The position numbers and the translations under genes were made by a program. This document shows positions 34,316-46,695 of a stretch of DNA of 64,000 nt, piece by piece. Source of the DNA: Aeromonas aquatica. Lineage in GTDB: Bacteria; Pseudomonadota; Gammaproteobacteria; Enterobacterales; Aeromonadaceae. Below the pieces are notes generated by a model, which was not told the origin of the DNA, did not search any database, and was given only the letters and a program-made list of their open reading frames with translations. Where the stretch lies: NCBI RefSeq assembly GCF_000764655.1, contig NZ_JRGL01000119.1, forward strand, positions 1 through 64,000, written 5' to 3'. How positions within the stretch are numbered: position 1 is the stretch's first letter; each line of letters opens with the position of its first letter.

Positions 34316-35241
34316 GCGAGGGCCTCCAGGGTGCCATTTCCGTTCATTCGTGCTTGCAGCCCCCGGGCTCGTCTGGCCCGTTCATCCTGGCTGCCGAGCA
34401 AGGCCAGGCCTTGTGCCAGTTGGGTATATAACCCCTCCTCATGCCACCAACCTCCCGAGACGAAGCCGTCCGGGTCGCACCAGCCTGCGAGCTGCTCGGC
34501 CTGATTGTCGGCGACCCCGATGAGAAGGCCGGGCAGACCGCAGCGGGCCAGTTCGTAGCTGACCTGGCCGGCAGCGCTGATGGCGAGATCGCAGCGGGAC
34601 ATGAGTTCAACCATCTGTCCGGCGTCGAGGCGATGGTGCTGCCTGCATTCCAGGAGCCGTGAGTCATGTTTCTGGGTTATTACCTCCAGCTCGACCTCGG
34701 GGTGATGACGATGCAGCCACGCCACTAATCCCGGGGTCAGATCCCGGATATCTGTCCCTCCCATGATGATCAGGAGGCGCTCGATACGGGCGGAGATCCG
34801 AGTGCGGGCGGGCACCGACCAAAACGGTGGGCGCAGCGGCTGCCAACTCGGCCCCCACTGCCAGATGGCGGCGCCCGGCTGCGAGTCGGGCACGCCGGGG
34901 CTGGCATGGATCACCCGTCCCTCGGGGTAGGCCAGTCGCCTGGTGTCATCGAGGTAGATGACCCGCACAAAGCCGGCCGAGATGCACTCCAGAGTGGTCA
35001 GGCTTGCCGAATAGGAGTCGACGATGGCGACGGCGTTCTGTGGGGGGACGTTTTTATCCTGCCACGCCTCCCAGCTGACGCTGTCGCCCTCGAGCAGGGA
35101 ACCGGCGAACTTATCCCCGTCCACGACCCAATGGACGGTGCCCCCCTGGGCTCGCCAGGCGGCGGCGTAGGCGCAGCAGCGGCTGAGATGACCCAGGCCC
35201 CGCGCCTTGTCCCCTTCACTGAAAATCCAGAGTGGCAGCAC
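34297..35241 (-). CDS. pseG: UDP-sugar hydrolase PseG
   Basis: A 314-residue GT-B-fold hydrolase that removes UDP from the diacetamido-trideoxy sugar. The N-terminal phosphate-loop motif reads GDKARGLGHLSRCCAYAAAW, with the catalytic His of the GxGH motif present, and the C-terminal nucleotide-binding half has IMGGTDIRDLTPGLV and SAAGQVSYELARCGLPGLLI. It begins with GTG directly after the aminotransferase stop; AAGGTG lies upstream. Close coupling and family identity make the step-four role secure. Confidence 0.9.
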   Translation of the reverse strand: MLPLWIFSEGDKARGLGHLSRCCAYAAAWRAQGGTVHWVVDGDKFAGSLLEGDSVSWEAWQDKNVPPQNAVAIVDSYSASLTTLECISAGFVRVIYLDDTRRLAYPEGRVIHASPGVPDSQPGAAIWQWGPSWQPLRPPFWSVPARTRISARIERLLIIMGGTDIRDLTPGLVAWLHRHHPEVELEVITQKHDSRLLECRQHHRLDAGQMVELMSRCDLAISAAGQVSYELARCGLPGLLIGVADNQAEQLAGWCDPDGFVSGGWWHEEGLYTQLAQGLALLGSQDERARRARGLQARMNGNGTLEALAWLNQR

Positions 35242-36531
35242 TCAGCGCACCTTGAAGACGGGCTGGATCGGCTCGCCATCCAGGGCCTCGTGGATGGCGT
35301 GTTCGGCATCCAGACGGATCAGCGCAGGCAGCACCTCGGCATAGACCTCGAGCAGCCGTGCGACCTCGGCTTCACCGTGCGCCAGGTTGATGTTGTGGCT
35401 GCCGAGGCTCAGGATCCCGCGCTTGCACAGTTCCTGAATGAAGTAGCTTTTCAGCAGCCAGCTGGAGTGGTTGGGGGAATCGCTGATGAGCAGGAAGCTC
35501 CAGCTCGGGTGGCCGGCGCTCTGCAGCCAGTTCGGGGCATCCAGCCTCTGCAGCAAGGCATCGAGTTCGCTAAGCAATTGCTGGCCACGTTCGGCCAGTC
35601 GTGCAGGCACATCCAGTCGACGCATCTTCTTGATCACGGCGTTGGCGGCCGCCAGGGCGATGGCATCGCCGCCGAAGGTGCCGGAGAAGAAGATATCCTC
35701 CATGCGCCGCATGTGCTCGCGGCGGCCCACCACGGCGGAGATGGGGAAGCCGTTTGCCATCCCCTTGCCGAAGGCAGCGAGATCCGGGGTGACGCCGAAC
35801 AGGGTCTGGGCACCGCCAAGGTGGAAGCGAAAACCCGTGATGGTCTCATCGAAGATGAGCAGGGCACCGTGCTCATCGCACAGCTGGCGCAGGCCGGGCA
35901 GAAACTCCGGCGTAGGCCAGGCGACGTTCATGGGCTCCAGGATCACGGCGGCAAATTCGCCGGGGTGAGCCTCGAGCTGGGCCCGCAGGGAGGCCAGATC
36001 GTTGTAGTCAAAGCGATGAGTGAGCTCGCGCACGCACTCGGGCACCCCCAGGTGGCGGGTGGTGGAGCCTATGTACCAGTCCTGCCAGCCGTGGTAGCCA
36101 CAGACGGCGACTCGCTCACGGCCGGTCACGGCGCGGGAGAGGCGGATACAGGCGGAGGTGGCGTCGGTGCCGTTCTTGCCAAAGCGTACCATCTCGGCGC
36201 AGGGGATGAGCTCGATAAGCTGCTCCGCCACTTCGGTCTCCAGCCGGTGAGGCAGCGAGAAGATGGAGCCCAGGTTGAGCTGCTCCAGCACGGCCTGGTT
36301 CACGTCCGGGTCACAGTAGCCCAGGCTGATGGCCAGCAGGCCGCTGGCAAAATCCAGGTACTGGTTGCCATCCACGTCCCAGACCGTTGCGCCTTCACCG
36401 CGCTCGATAAACAGGGGGGCGGCGCCGTAGGGGAAGCAGAGACGGCTCTTGGAGAAGGTCTGGGAGCCCAGGGGAATGCTCTGCTCTGCCCGGGCGGAGA
36501 GTGCCAGTGAATGCTGATAACGTGAGGTCAT
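35242..36531 (-). CDS. Class III PLP aminotransferase (glutamate-1-semialdehyde aminomutase-like)
   Basis: A 429-residue PLP enzyme of the class III family. The signature FDETITGFRFHLGGAQ and the PLP-lysine motif FGKGMANGFPISAVVG are intact, and SGTFGGDAIALAAANAV is typical of GSA-type members. It lies inside the nonulosonate operon, with a 4-bp overlap with the cytidylyltransferase gene and directly abutting pseG, so it is unlikely to make tetrapyrroles. The canonical pathway already has its aminotransferase (PseC), so this one probably acts on another sugar or acyl group of the final glycan. Its substrate is unknown. Confidence 0.85.
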   Translation of the reverse strand: MTSRYQHSLALSARAEQSIPLGSQTFSKSRLCFPYGAAPLFIERGEGATVWDVDGNQYLDFASGLLAISLGYCDPDVNQAVLEQLNLGSIFSLPHRLETEVAEQLIELIPCAEMVRFGKNGTDATSACIRLSRAVTGRERVAVCGYHGWQDWYIGSTTRHLGVPECVRELTHRFDYNDLASLRAQLEAHPGEFAAVILEPMNVAWPTPEFLPGLRQLCDEHGALLIFDETITGFRFHLGGAQTLFGVTPDLAAFGKGMANGFPISAVVGRREHMRRMEDIFFSGTFGGDAIALAAANAVIKKMRRLDVPARLAERGQQLLSELDALLQRLDAPNWLQSAGHPSWSFLLISDSPNHSSWLLKSYFIQELCKRGILSLGSHNINLAHGEAEVARLLEVYAEVLPALIRLDAEHAIHEALDGEPIQPVFKVR

Positions 36532-37283
36532 GGGTGCTTCTCCTTGGCCAGCGAGCTTGCCAGCCCTTCATTGCGCTGATGCCGGGTATTCAGGGTCGCG
36601 AGATATGGCGCCCGAGCCAGCAAATTGAGGATGTCGTTAGTGGTAAATGCTGGGTTTGCAGGGTAAAGCTGTCTGTAAATCTGTTCAATCAGCTCAAAAT
36701 CGGCGGGTTCATCTACCGTCCAGCGCAGATGAGACAGGCTCGGCTGGCGTGCCAGCTTGCCTATGTTGAACTGCGTTTCATGTTGGCGGATGTAGTAGGT
36801 GACGTGTTCACGCTGAACCTGGCTATGGGCCTGCTCGGCCAGCAGGTTGAGGGTGCCGGCACTCAGGATCTCGGCGTCCAGCCCATCGGGGTAGCTGGGG
36901 TCCCAGCAGTTGCTGCTGTAGTCATAGCCGCCAGCCAGATGCAGTTCGATGAGCTCGTCGATGAGCTCGGGATCCGCCAGCGGGCAGTCGCCGGTCAGTC
37001 TGACGACATGAGCCGGTGCAAAGGGTTGGGCCGCCAGGTGGAAACGTGCCAGCACATCGTTCAGGGGCCCACGAAAACAGGGAACACCGAGTCGCTCACA
37101 AAGCCGGGCGATGGCTTCATCGTCGGCCTGATCGCTGGTGGCGACCATCAACTGATCCAGCCCTGTCGCGCGTTTGAGCCGCTCAATCTGACGTGCGAGC
37201 ATAGGTTCGCCCAGCAAGGGTTTGAGCACCTTGCCAGGCAGCCGGCTGGAGCCCGCCCTGGCTTGCAAGATTCCGAGGATCAT
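36528..37283 (-). CDS. pseF: Cytidylyltransferase of SpsF type, in the PseF position
   Basis: A 251-residue nucleotidyltransferase with the N-terminal NTP-binding motif LQARAGSSRLPGKVLKPLLG and VRLTGDCPLADPELIDELI with the metal-binding Asp. The motif is of the SpsF/spore-coat type, not the IPARGGSKRIPRKN type of classic PseF and NeuA. It most likely activates the nonulosonic acid with CTP to CMP-sugar, since no other candidate exists in the operon. The ATG at 37283 overlaps the reductase stop as ATGA; the longer frame would run into that gene. Function is inferred from family and context. Confidence 0.82.
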   Translation of the reverse strand: MILGILQARAGSSRLPGKVLKPLLGEPMLARQIERLKRATGLDQLMVATSDQADDEAIARLCERLGVPCFRGPLNDVLARFHLAAQPFAPAHVVRLTGDCPLADPELIDELIELHLAGGYDYSSNCWDPSYPDGLDAEILSAGTLNLLAEQAHSQVQREHVTYYIRQHETQFNIGKLARQPSLSHLRWTVDEPADFELIEQIYRQLYPANPAFTTNDILNLLARAPYLATLNTRHQRNEGLASSLAKEKHP

Positions 37284-38115
37284 GATGATGTCCACATGGC
37301 CGGATTGATGAGGAAGGGGTCGTCGCAGGCGAGGCCGGCGAGCTCGGTGTCGGGCCACTGAGGCAGATGGCCATGGGCCGCGCCTATGGCCGCCAGCTCA
37401 TGGGCATGACAGACCCCCACCACGAAACGGCTGACCTGCGGCAGGGCCGCTGTCAGCGAGAGCGCCTTGACGAGGGGGGAGAGATGGGGATACCAATTGT
37501 CCAGCCGCGCCAGCGGCTCGGCGAAGGCCTTGAAGTAAGCCGGGCGCAGCGCCGGCTGCATCAGCAGCAGTCCCTGCAGGAAGAGGGAACGGATGTGGAT
37601 CTCGCAGCCCATATCCTGCAACCGATCGAGCCAGCCCGCACGCAGGAAGCGCTGATCCAGCAGGTTGGCGGGCAGTTGCACCAGTTGCAGGGGATGACCC
37701 TCTTCGAGCCAGTGTGCGAGCTCTTGCGGTGAATAGACGGAAACGCCGAGCTTGCCCACCTTGCCCTGTCGCTGCAGCTCCTTGAGCCGCTCGAACAGCG
37801 CCGGGCCGGCATCCTGGCTGCGGTGCAGCAGCAGACCATCCAGCCTGGCGCGGCCGAGCCGCTGCAGGCTGTCATCGACACAGGCCACGACATTGGTGGC
37901 CGAGGTGCCCGGGGCCAGCTTGCTCACCATAGTGAAGTCGGCGGTTTGTCGGCTGCCGAGCCGTGACTCCGCATTGCCATAGGCTTGCGCCGTGTCCAGG
38001 GTATCTATCCCGAGGCGACGGGCCAGGGCCAGTATGCTGTCGAGCTCGCTATCCGCAACCTCGCCTGCCCGATTGCTGATGCCGTAATCGAGCCCAAACT
38101 GCACCGTGCCCAGGG

Positions 38116-38125
<10 letters not shown>
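37280..38125 (-). CDS. Aldo/keto reductase of the nonulosonate operon
   Basis: A 281-residue NAD(P)H-dependent aldo/keto reductase. The catalytic tetrad is visible: Asp and Tyr in DTLDTAQAYGNAES, Lys in TMVSKLAPG and His in GLLLHRSQD. Start and stop overlap the neighbouring genes (10 bp with pseC, 4 bp with the cytidylyltransferase), so it is translated as part of the operon. No reductase is needed in the standard CMP-pseudaminic acid route, so it likely builds a modification or a second sugar, perhaps together with the class III aminotransferase. Substrate unknown. Confidence 0.87.
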
Positions 38126-41194
<3,069 letters not shown>

Positions 41195-41202
<8 letters not shown>

Positions 41203-42157
41203 GGGACAACTCCAGCAGTGTGAGCAGCAGGGCCAGCGCCAGCCAGCTCCACCCTATCAGCAACAGGCGATGGAGCAGGCGCAGTGGCGAGTCGGCGACG
41301 GGGTCGGCGCCGGCGTCAAACACCGGGAAGCGCACTAGCTGTCCCTGATAGTAGCGCGGGCCTCCCAGCCGATTATTGGTGTTTTGTGCCAGTAGGCTGA
41401 GCAGGCAACCCATGGCCGGATAGGGCCAATGGAGGGCCGCGCGCAGTCGGCTGCCCAGTTGACGCAGCTGGCTCAAGCACAGCGGCAGCGCCAGCAGCAA
41501 GATGGTGGGGGCACAGAGCCCCTGATAGAGCGCGGCGGCGGGGCGGCCGAAATGGGCAAACTCGGGCCTTTTCGGGCTCCAGCCCTGATTCATCAGCTGG
41601 GCGAGACGCCAGAGCAGGGCGCCCTGTACCCCGGCCAGGGCGAAGCCCAGCAAGGGGCCGGCCCATTGGCCCACCAGTCGCAGCACACAGCTCTCGCTCA
41701 CCGCCTTGTTCAATCCCATCACCGACAGGGTGCCCGTCTCGCGTTTGAGCCAGGGGGCCACTTGCAGCCTTGCCACCACCAGGGTCTCTTGCGTCGCGAG
41801 CGCCCGGGTCGCCTTGGCGAGTTCGCGCAGGGGCCGGGATTCCAGCATCAGCAGCAGGAACAGGAGATCGAACAGGGGTTCGGACAGGGAGAGGTTGCGC
41901 AACGCCCAGAGCCCGGCGGCGCAGGGTAGCCAGACCACCAACAGCGCCAGCAGGCCGGCCTGCAGTTGTTGACGGGGCGAGCCATCGGGGCGATGCACCT
42001 TGCGACCGAGGCGGGTCAGCAGGGGAAGGGTCGCGCCAAGCCGGAAACGGGCAGGCCAGGGCAGGAGCGCCTCCAGCAGGGCGGCGCCCACTAAAATGGC
42101 CGCCGTCGTTGAAGCCAGCGAGGCGGCCATCTGTGCCAGGTTGGCGGTGTCGATCAC
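41195..42157 (-). CDS. cbiB: Adenosylcobinamide-phosphate synthase CbiB/CobD
   Basis: A 320-residue membrane protein with about five to six hydrophobic segments that attaches the aminopropanol arm during cobalamin assembly. Family landmarks [40 protein letters not shown] and [10 protein letters not shown] can be aligned with the CbiB pattern, although the sequence is divergent from enteric CbiB. The GTG start overlaps the mtnN stop as GTGA. With btuF it suggests salvage of incomplete corrinoids. The exact substrate of this divergent type is less certain. Confidence 0.82.
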
Positions 42158-42846
42158 AGCTTGCCGAGCAGCGCGATGATCATCTCGGCCGAGTGCTGGC
42201 CCGCCACTTCGATGAAGGCATCGAAGGATTCCACCTGCTCCTTGCCGGCGATGTCAGACATGGCGCGCACCACCAGGTAGGGCACCTTGAACATGTGGCA
42301 CACCTGGCCGATAGCGGCCCCTTCCATCTCCACCGCCAGCATCTGCGGGAAGTCGGCGCGGGCCTTGGCGATGGCGTCCGGCTTGCACATGAATTGATCG
42401 CCGGTGCAGATGAGGCCGACCTTGGTCTGGTGCTTGCCTTGCTCGGCGATGCAGGCTTGGGCCACGGCCATCAGCTTCTCGTCACAGGGGAAGGCGGCGG
42501 GCTGCTGGGCCATCTGGCCCATCTCGTAACCGAAGGCGGTCACGTCCACGTCGTGGAAGCGCATTTCGCTCGCGATCACAACGTCACCGATATGCAGGTC
42601 CTGGGCGAAACCGCCGGCGGAGCCGGTGTTGATGACGCAATCCGGGGCAAATTTTTCCAGCAGCAGGCTGGTGGCGACGCTGGCGGCGACCTTGCCGATA
42701 CCGGAGCGGGTCAGGATCACCTCTTTACCGGCCAGGCGGCCCTGATAGAACTCGCAGCCGCCCAGTTGCAGGGTGGTCAGTTCGCTCAGCTGGCTGCGCA
42801 GCAGGGCTACTTCCTGCTCCATGGCGCCGATAATACCTACTTTCAT
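42154..42846 (-). CDS. mtnN: 5'-methylthioadenosine/S-adenosylhomocysteine nucleosidase
   Basis: A 230-residue nucleosidase (Pfs) that cleaves MTA and SAH and feeds methionine recycling and AI-2 synthesis. [12 protein letters not shown] opens the protein with the catalytic Glu near residue 12, NTGSAGGF forms the substrate loop, [13 protein letters not shown] binds ribose, and the catalytic Asp lies in [11 protein letters not shown] (about 198). GAGG precedes the ATG. An extended -10 (TGCTATGAT, minus strand at 42910-42918) may be its promoter. Confidence 0.97.
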   Translation of the reverse strand: MKVGIIGAMEQEVALLRSQLSELTTLQLGGCEFYQGRLAGKEVILTRSGIGKVAASVATSLLLEKFAPDCVINTGSAGGFAQDLHIGDVVIASEMRFHDVDVTAFGYEMGQMAQQPAAFPCDEKLMAVAQACIAEQGKHQTKVGLICTGDQFMCKPDAIAKARADFPQMLAVEMEGAAIGQVCHMFKVPYLVVRAMSDIAGKEQVESFDAFIEVAGQHSAEMIIALLGKL

Positions 42847-43021
42847 CCTCTACCTCGTCTCTCTGGTCTTGCGCGGGGTCGGCCGCTTGGCCGAAATAAG
42901 TTGGCGCGGATCATAGCAAAAGATAAGGGCGGCGCCGAGTGCCTACGGTCGAATGCAGACGGGGGAGGCCGGAGTGGCGTCTAAATAAACCGGTCCGCTC
43001 CTCCGACCAGTCATCCGCGCT

Positions 43022-43147
43022 TTACCCCAGGGCGGTATCCAGCGTCATCATCAGGGCGAAGCCCGCCATCAGGCCCAGAGTGGCAAAAGTGGCATAGGTC
43101 TGGTGACTGTTGAGGTGGGTATTCGGGATCCCCTCGTGGAAGACCAC
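43022..43147 (-). pseudogene. Truncated duplicate of the 3' end of the adjacent ZIP transporter gene
   Basis: Reading leftward, about 40 codons match the last codons of the intact ZIP gene next door: HQTYATFATLGLMAGF here versus HQTYATLGLMAGF there, then ALMMTLDTALG and a stop in both. The fragment has a small in-frame insertion (FAT) and scattered changes, lacks the rest of the gene and any start, and is surely non-functional. Homology fades at about 43147, just before the intact stop at 43171. It is a scar of a tandem duplication that was later mostly deleted. Confidence 0.88.
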
Positions 43148-43170
43148 TGGCTACATGGGGTGCCAGCGTC

Positions 43171-44100
43171 TCAACCCAGCGCCGTGTCGAGCGTCATCAT
43201 CAGGGCGAAGCCCGCCATCAGCCCCAGGGTGGCATAGGTCTGGTGACCGTTGCGATGGGTTTCCGGGATCACCTCGTGGGAGACCACGAACAACATGGCG
43301 CCGGCGGCAAGTCCCAGGCCAATGGGGTAGGCGATAGCCATGCCGCTGGCGAGTCCCACCCCGAGCAGGGCACCGAGCGGTTCCAGCAGGCCGCTGCCGA
43401 TGGCCACCAGCACGGCGACCGAGGGACGAAAACCGGCGGCGCACATGGCGAGCGCCACCGCCAGCCCTTCCGGAATGTCTTGCAGGGCGATGGCGGTGGT
43501 CAGCGGCAAGCCCACCGCCATGTCCCCCTGGGAGAAGCTGACCCCGATGGCCATGCCTTCCGGCAGGTTGTGCAGGGCGATGGCGAACACGAACAGCCAG
43601 ACCCGGGAGCAACTCTCGTGGCCGGGGCCGCAGGGGCCCGTCTTGTCGTGCTCGTGGGGGGTGAATTGATCCAGCCCCAGCATCAGCAAGACGCCGAGGG
43701 TCATGCCCGCGACCACCACCACGGCGGCGAGAAAGCCGTCGCCGGTGATCCCCTCGGCGGCCTCGAGCCCCGGCAGCAGCAGGGAGAAGGCGCTGGCGGC
43801 CAGCATCATGCCGGCAGCGAAGCCCAGCATGCCATCCTCCACCCGTTGCGGCACAGAGCGCAGGAACAGGGCCGGCAGGGCACCGAGCGCCGTGGCGGCG
43901 AAACCGGCGACCCCGCCGATGAGGCCATAGCGCACCCCCGGGCTGATGTCACCGGCCGCCAGCATGACGAGGCTCTGCAGCAGGAGCAGCAAGACGGCGA
44001 TCAGGGCGACGAGCAGCCCCAGGGCGGTGAGGGGGCGGGCCTGGATCTGCTCACGCAGTTGAGCAGACCAGGGGGATGGTAGGGTCGATGCGTTATCCAT
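43171..44100 (-). CDS. ZIP-family divalent metal transporter
   Basis: A 309-residue membrane protein with about eight helices that imports zinc or related metals. The metal-binding helices are intact: FAIALHNLPEGMAIG and TAIALQDIPEGLAVA, and a His/Asp-rich loop (FTPHEHDKTGPCGPGHE) lies between helices. The ATG at 44100 with GAGGT upstream is used; a TTG two codons earlier is less likely. It resembles ZupT/GufA-type proteins. A CGATTGT-G-ACAATCG palindrome 85 bp upstream may be a metal-regulator site. A decayed copy of its 3' end lies beyond its stop codon. Confidence 0.9.
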   Translation of the reverse strand: MDNASTLPSPWSAQLREQIQARPLTALGLLVALIAVLLLLLQSLVMLAAGDISPGVRYGLIGGVAGFAATALGALPALFLRSVPQRVEDGMLGFAAGMMLAASAFSLLLPGLEAAEGITGDGFLAAVVVVAGMTLGVLLMLGLDQFTPHEHDKTGPCGPGHESCSRVWLFVFAIALHNLPEGMAIGVSFSQGDMAVGLPLTTAIALQDIPEGLAVALAMCAAGFRPSVAVLVAIGSGLLEPLGALLGVGLASGMAIAYPIGLGLAAGAMLFVVSHEVIPETHRNGHQTYATLGLMAGFALMMTLDTALG

Positions 44101-44434
44101 GAACAAGACCTCGGGGGCAGTGAGAGTGAAGAGACGAGGACGCCATTACATAACCTGACCCGCGGTTTGTCCACGAGGACGGGTCGATTGTGACAATCGG
44201 CTCAAGTTTGCCGTCTCCCGGTCGCTATTGTGCCTGGCGCAGAGCGCCGATTGAAATCGATAAAGGCGATGAGGCCGTGGGGGGATTGTGGTAAGGTGCC
44301 GCCCCTTGCGAAGTCTCCTCCCTTTGATCTTTCGCGATTTTTTGCATTTCCCGTCAGGACTCTCGGGTCATCGCTCACAGGGATGTGATCGTCACAGCAC
44401 CGCTGCTCATCAGCAGTTGAGGATCACCGCCACC
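44101..44434. other. Divergent intergenic region between the ZIP and chemoreceptor genes
   Basis: About 330 bp without a credible gene. It contains the 15-bp palindrome at 44185-44199. The chemoreceptor frame stays open upstream to 44288 but the conserved start is at 44435. TAAAG and GCCG words occur near 44265 but with the wrong spacing for a sigma-28 promoter. Confidence 0.45.
44185..44199. promoter_or_regulatory. Perfect 15-bp palindrome, candidate operator
   Basis: CGATTGT-G-ACAATCG is a perfect seven-base inverted repeat around one base, 85 bp before the ZIP transporter start and 235 bp before the chemoreceptor. It is not a standard Zur, Fur or MntR box, so the regulator is unknown. Confidence 0.4.
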
Positions 44435-46066
44435 ATGTCTTACAAGAATCTCTCCATCGGCAAGAAGATTGCCGTGGTCTTTTCGGTCATTGCCGTCATC
44501 AACGTGATATTCGGCCTCTTTCTCGCCAGCGAATTGCGCGACATACGGTCTCGGGTGCTGAATTTCACCGACTCCACCCTGCCCAGCGTGATCTCGGTGG
44601 AGAACCTGCTCTATGACGTCTCCTATGTGCGCCGCGCCCAGTTTGCCCTGCTGATGATCGAGGACGCCGCCGATCTGCAGGCGCGCCGTGGCCGCATTCA
44701 GGACAACATCAACAAGGTCGAGCGCGCCCTCAGTGCCTATGAGGCGACGGTGGGGGACGACAACGAGCGGCGGGTGTTCATGGGCGCCAGGCAGCACTGG
44801 CAACAGTACCTGAGCGCGGTCAACCGGGTCGACAGCCTGCTGGCACAGGGCAACATGGCGCAGGCCAAGGATGAGCTGTTCCAGTCCAACGGGGCTTATG
44901 CCGAGCTGGAGCGCTCGGTCAACGGCCTGGTGGACGTCAACCTCGGCTTCGTGCAGGAGAACCGTGGCAGCCTGCTCGGCAGCGTCAGCATGGTGACCAA
45001 CTCCGCCACCCTGGGCATAGGTGCCCTGCTGTTGTTCATGGGGGTGATGACCTGGTTCCTCACCCGCCAGATCTGCCTGCCGCTGCAGGCGGTGGTGGCC
45101 CAGGCCAACGCCATCGCGGCCGGCGATCTGACCCACCAGCTGGATCGCCAGCACATCGGCCAGGATGAACTCGGCATGCTGGCCAGGGCCTCCCTCAAGA
45201 TGCAGGACAACCTGCGCGGCCTCATCGAAGAGGTGGTGGCCGCGGTGACCCAGCTCGGCGCCGCCATCGAGGAGGTGAGCACCGTCTCCGAGCAATCGGC
45301 ACAAGGGATCCAGAGCCAGCAGCAGGAGATCTCCATGGTGGCGACCGCCATGGCCCAGATGAAGGCAACCGTGGCCGACGTGGCGGGCAATACCGAGGTC
45401 GCCTCGGAATCCGCCAGCTCCGCCAATGCCCTGGCCAGACGGGGCAATCAGGATGTGCAGGGGGCCCTGGTGGCCATCACCCGGGTCGCCGAAGAGATAG
45501 AGCAGGCGGGCACCCTGGTGACCGAGCTGGAGCGGGAATCCGCCCAGATCAACCTGGTGGTGGACGTGATCCGCGGCATCGCAGATCAGACCAACCTGCT
45601 GGCGCTGAACGCCGCCATCGAGGCAGCCCGCGCCGGCGAGCAGGGCCGTGGTTTCGCCGTGGTGGCCGACGAGGTACGCACCCTGGCGGGCCGTACCCAG
45701 GCCTCCACCGGCGAGATAGTCGCCATCATCGAGACCCTGCAGGCCCGCGCCAATCAGGCGAAGGCGGTGACCGGCCAGAGCTGCGAGATGATCCGCCAGT
45801 GCGTGGTGCAAAGCGAGCAGACTAGCTCGGGCATCCAGCAGATCGAAGAGGCGGTGGCCCAGATAGCCGACATGGCGATCCAGATCGCCAGCGCCTGCGG
45901 TGAGCAGGATGCGGTCTCCGACGAGTTGGGCCGCAACGTGGAGCGGATCAACGATTCCTCCAACGAGGTGGCGATCGGTGCCGATCACACCGCCCGCGCC
46001 TGCCTGGAGCTGAGCCAGCTGGCGGCCGGCCTGCGCCAGACCATAGGTCGGTTCCGCCTGGCCTGA
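44435..46066 (+). CDS. Methyl-accepting chemotaxis protein
   Basis: A 543-residue transmembrane chemoreceptor. TM1 (about 11-30) and TM2 (about 188-210) bracket a ~155-residue periplasmic domain that is helical and looks like a four-helix bundle. HAMP follows, then the signalling domain with the hairpin tip [20 protein letters not shown] and [13 protein letters not shown]. No C-terminal CheR-binding pentapeptide is visible. The ATG at 44435 ([14 protein letters not shown]) has GAGGA upstream at somewhat long distance; an upstream extension is rejected. Ligand unknown. Confidence 0.93.
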   Translation: MSYKNLSIGKKIAVVFSVIAVINVIFGLFLASELRDIRSRVLNFTDSTLPSVISVENLLYDVSYVRRAQFALLMIEDAADLQARRGRIQDNINKVERALSAYEATVGDDNERRVFMGARQHWQQYLSAVNRVDSLLAQGNMAQAKDELFQSNGAYAELERSVNGLVDVNLGFVQENRGSLLGSVSMVTNSATLGIGALLLFMGVMTWFLTRQICLPLQAVVAQANAIAAGDLTHQLDRQHIGQDELGMLARASLKMQDNLRGLIEEVVAAVTQLGAAIEEVSTVSEQSAQGIQSQQQEISMVATAMAQMKATVADVAGNTEVASESASSANALARRGNQDVQGALVAITRVAEEIEQAGTLVTELERESAQINLVVDVIRGIADQTNLLALNAAIEAARAGEQGRGFAVVADEVRTLAGRTQASTGEIVAIIETLQARANQAKAVTGQSCEMIRQCVVQSEQTSSGIQQIEEAVAQIADMAIQIASACGEQDAVSDELGRNVERINDSSNEVAIGADHTARACLELSQLAAGLRQTIGRFRLA

Positions 46067-46134
46067 TGCTGACAGTTCGCTGCCGAGGTTCAGTGCACCC
46101 TGTTGCGGGGCGCACTGAGCCGTCGGGCACAGAC

Positions 46135-46164
46135 AAAAAAACGGGGCCCATGGCCCCGTTTTTT
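46135..46164. terminator. Bidirectional terminator between the chemoreceptor and gloA
   Basis: CGGGGCC-CAT-GGCCCCG with an A-run before and a T-run after serves both convergent genes. Confidence 0.9.
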
Positions 46165-46184
46165 ATCGCTCGCAAGCGGCTGGC

Positions 46185-46598
46185 TTAGGCGCTCTGGCCC
46201 AGACCCGCGCCCGCATCCTTCTTGGCGATCAGCTCAATCTTGTAACCGTCCGGATCTTCCACGAAGGCGATGACGGTAGTGCCACCCTTCACCGGGCCCG
46301 GCTCGCGGGTGATCTTGGCGCCGGCGGCGCGCAGGGCATCGCAGGTGCCATAGATGTCGTCCGCTTCCAGGGCGATGTGGCCGTAGGCCGAGCCCAGCTC
46401 GTACTCGCTGACGCCCCAGTTGTAGGTCAGCTCGATGACGGCTTCATCCTTCTCGTCGCCGTAACCGACGAAGGCCAGGGTGTACTTGTACTCGCTGTTC
46501 TCGCTCTTGCGCAGCAGCTTCATGCCGAGCACCCGGGTGTAGAAGTCGATGGAGCGTTGCAGATCGCCGACGCGCAGCATGGTGTGCAGAATTCTCAT
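46185..46598 (-). CDS. gloA: Lactoylglutathione lyase (glyoxalase I)
   Basis: A 137-residue glyoxalase I that converts the methylglyoxal-glutathione hemithioacetal to S-lactoylglutathione. The family start [20 protein letters not shown] contains the first metal His (His5); the remaining metal ligands lie in [19 protein letters not shown] and [10 protein letters not shown]. The ATG at 46598 has GAGAGG upstream and matches the usual length; the longer frame to 46646 is rejected. The bacterial Ni2+-type length (no long insertions) fits. It has its own unit beside nth. Confidence 0.97.
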   Translation of the reverse strand: MRILHTMLRVGDLQRSIDFYTRVLGMKLLRKSENSEYKYTLAFVGYGDEKDEAVIELTYNWGVSEYELGSAYGHIALEADDIYGTCDALRAAGAKITREPGPVKGGTTVIAFVEDPDGYKIELIAKKDAGAGLGQSA

Positions 46599-46695
46599 TG
46601 CTTGCCTCTCCAGGTTGGTTGTTTGTACTGCTTTTATATGAATCAACAGAACAAATGGTAGGGATTATTTGTTCTATTAACAGAGGTCGCTTTGG

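Noticed and set aside
34906-36510. A 534-codon rightward frame opposite pseG and the class III aminotransferase.
   Set aside because: Shadow frame; the minus-strand genes have intact family motifs and overlap-coupled starts.
35242-36531. Calling the class III aminotransferase hemL (glutamate-1-semialdehyde aminomutase).
   Set aside because: Its location inside a flagellar sugar operon and overlap with the neighbouring sugar genes argue against tetrapyrrole synthesis.
36528-37283. Calling the cytidylyltransferase neuA.
   Set aside because: Its N-terminal motif is of SpsF type, not the NeuA/PseF type, and the pathway genes are for pseudaminic rather than sialic acid.
44265-44285. TAAAG and GCCG words before the chemoreceptor gene as a sigma-28 promoter.
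   Set aside because: The gap between the boxes is about five bases instead of eleven.
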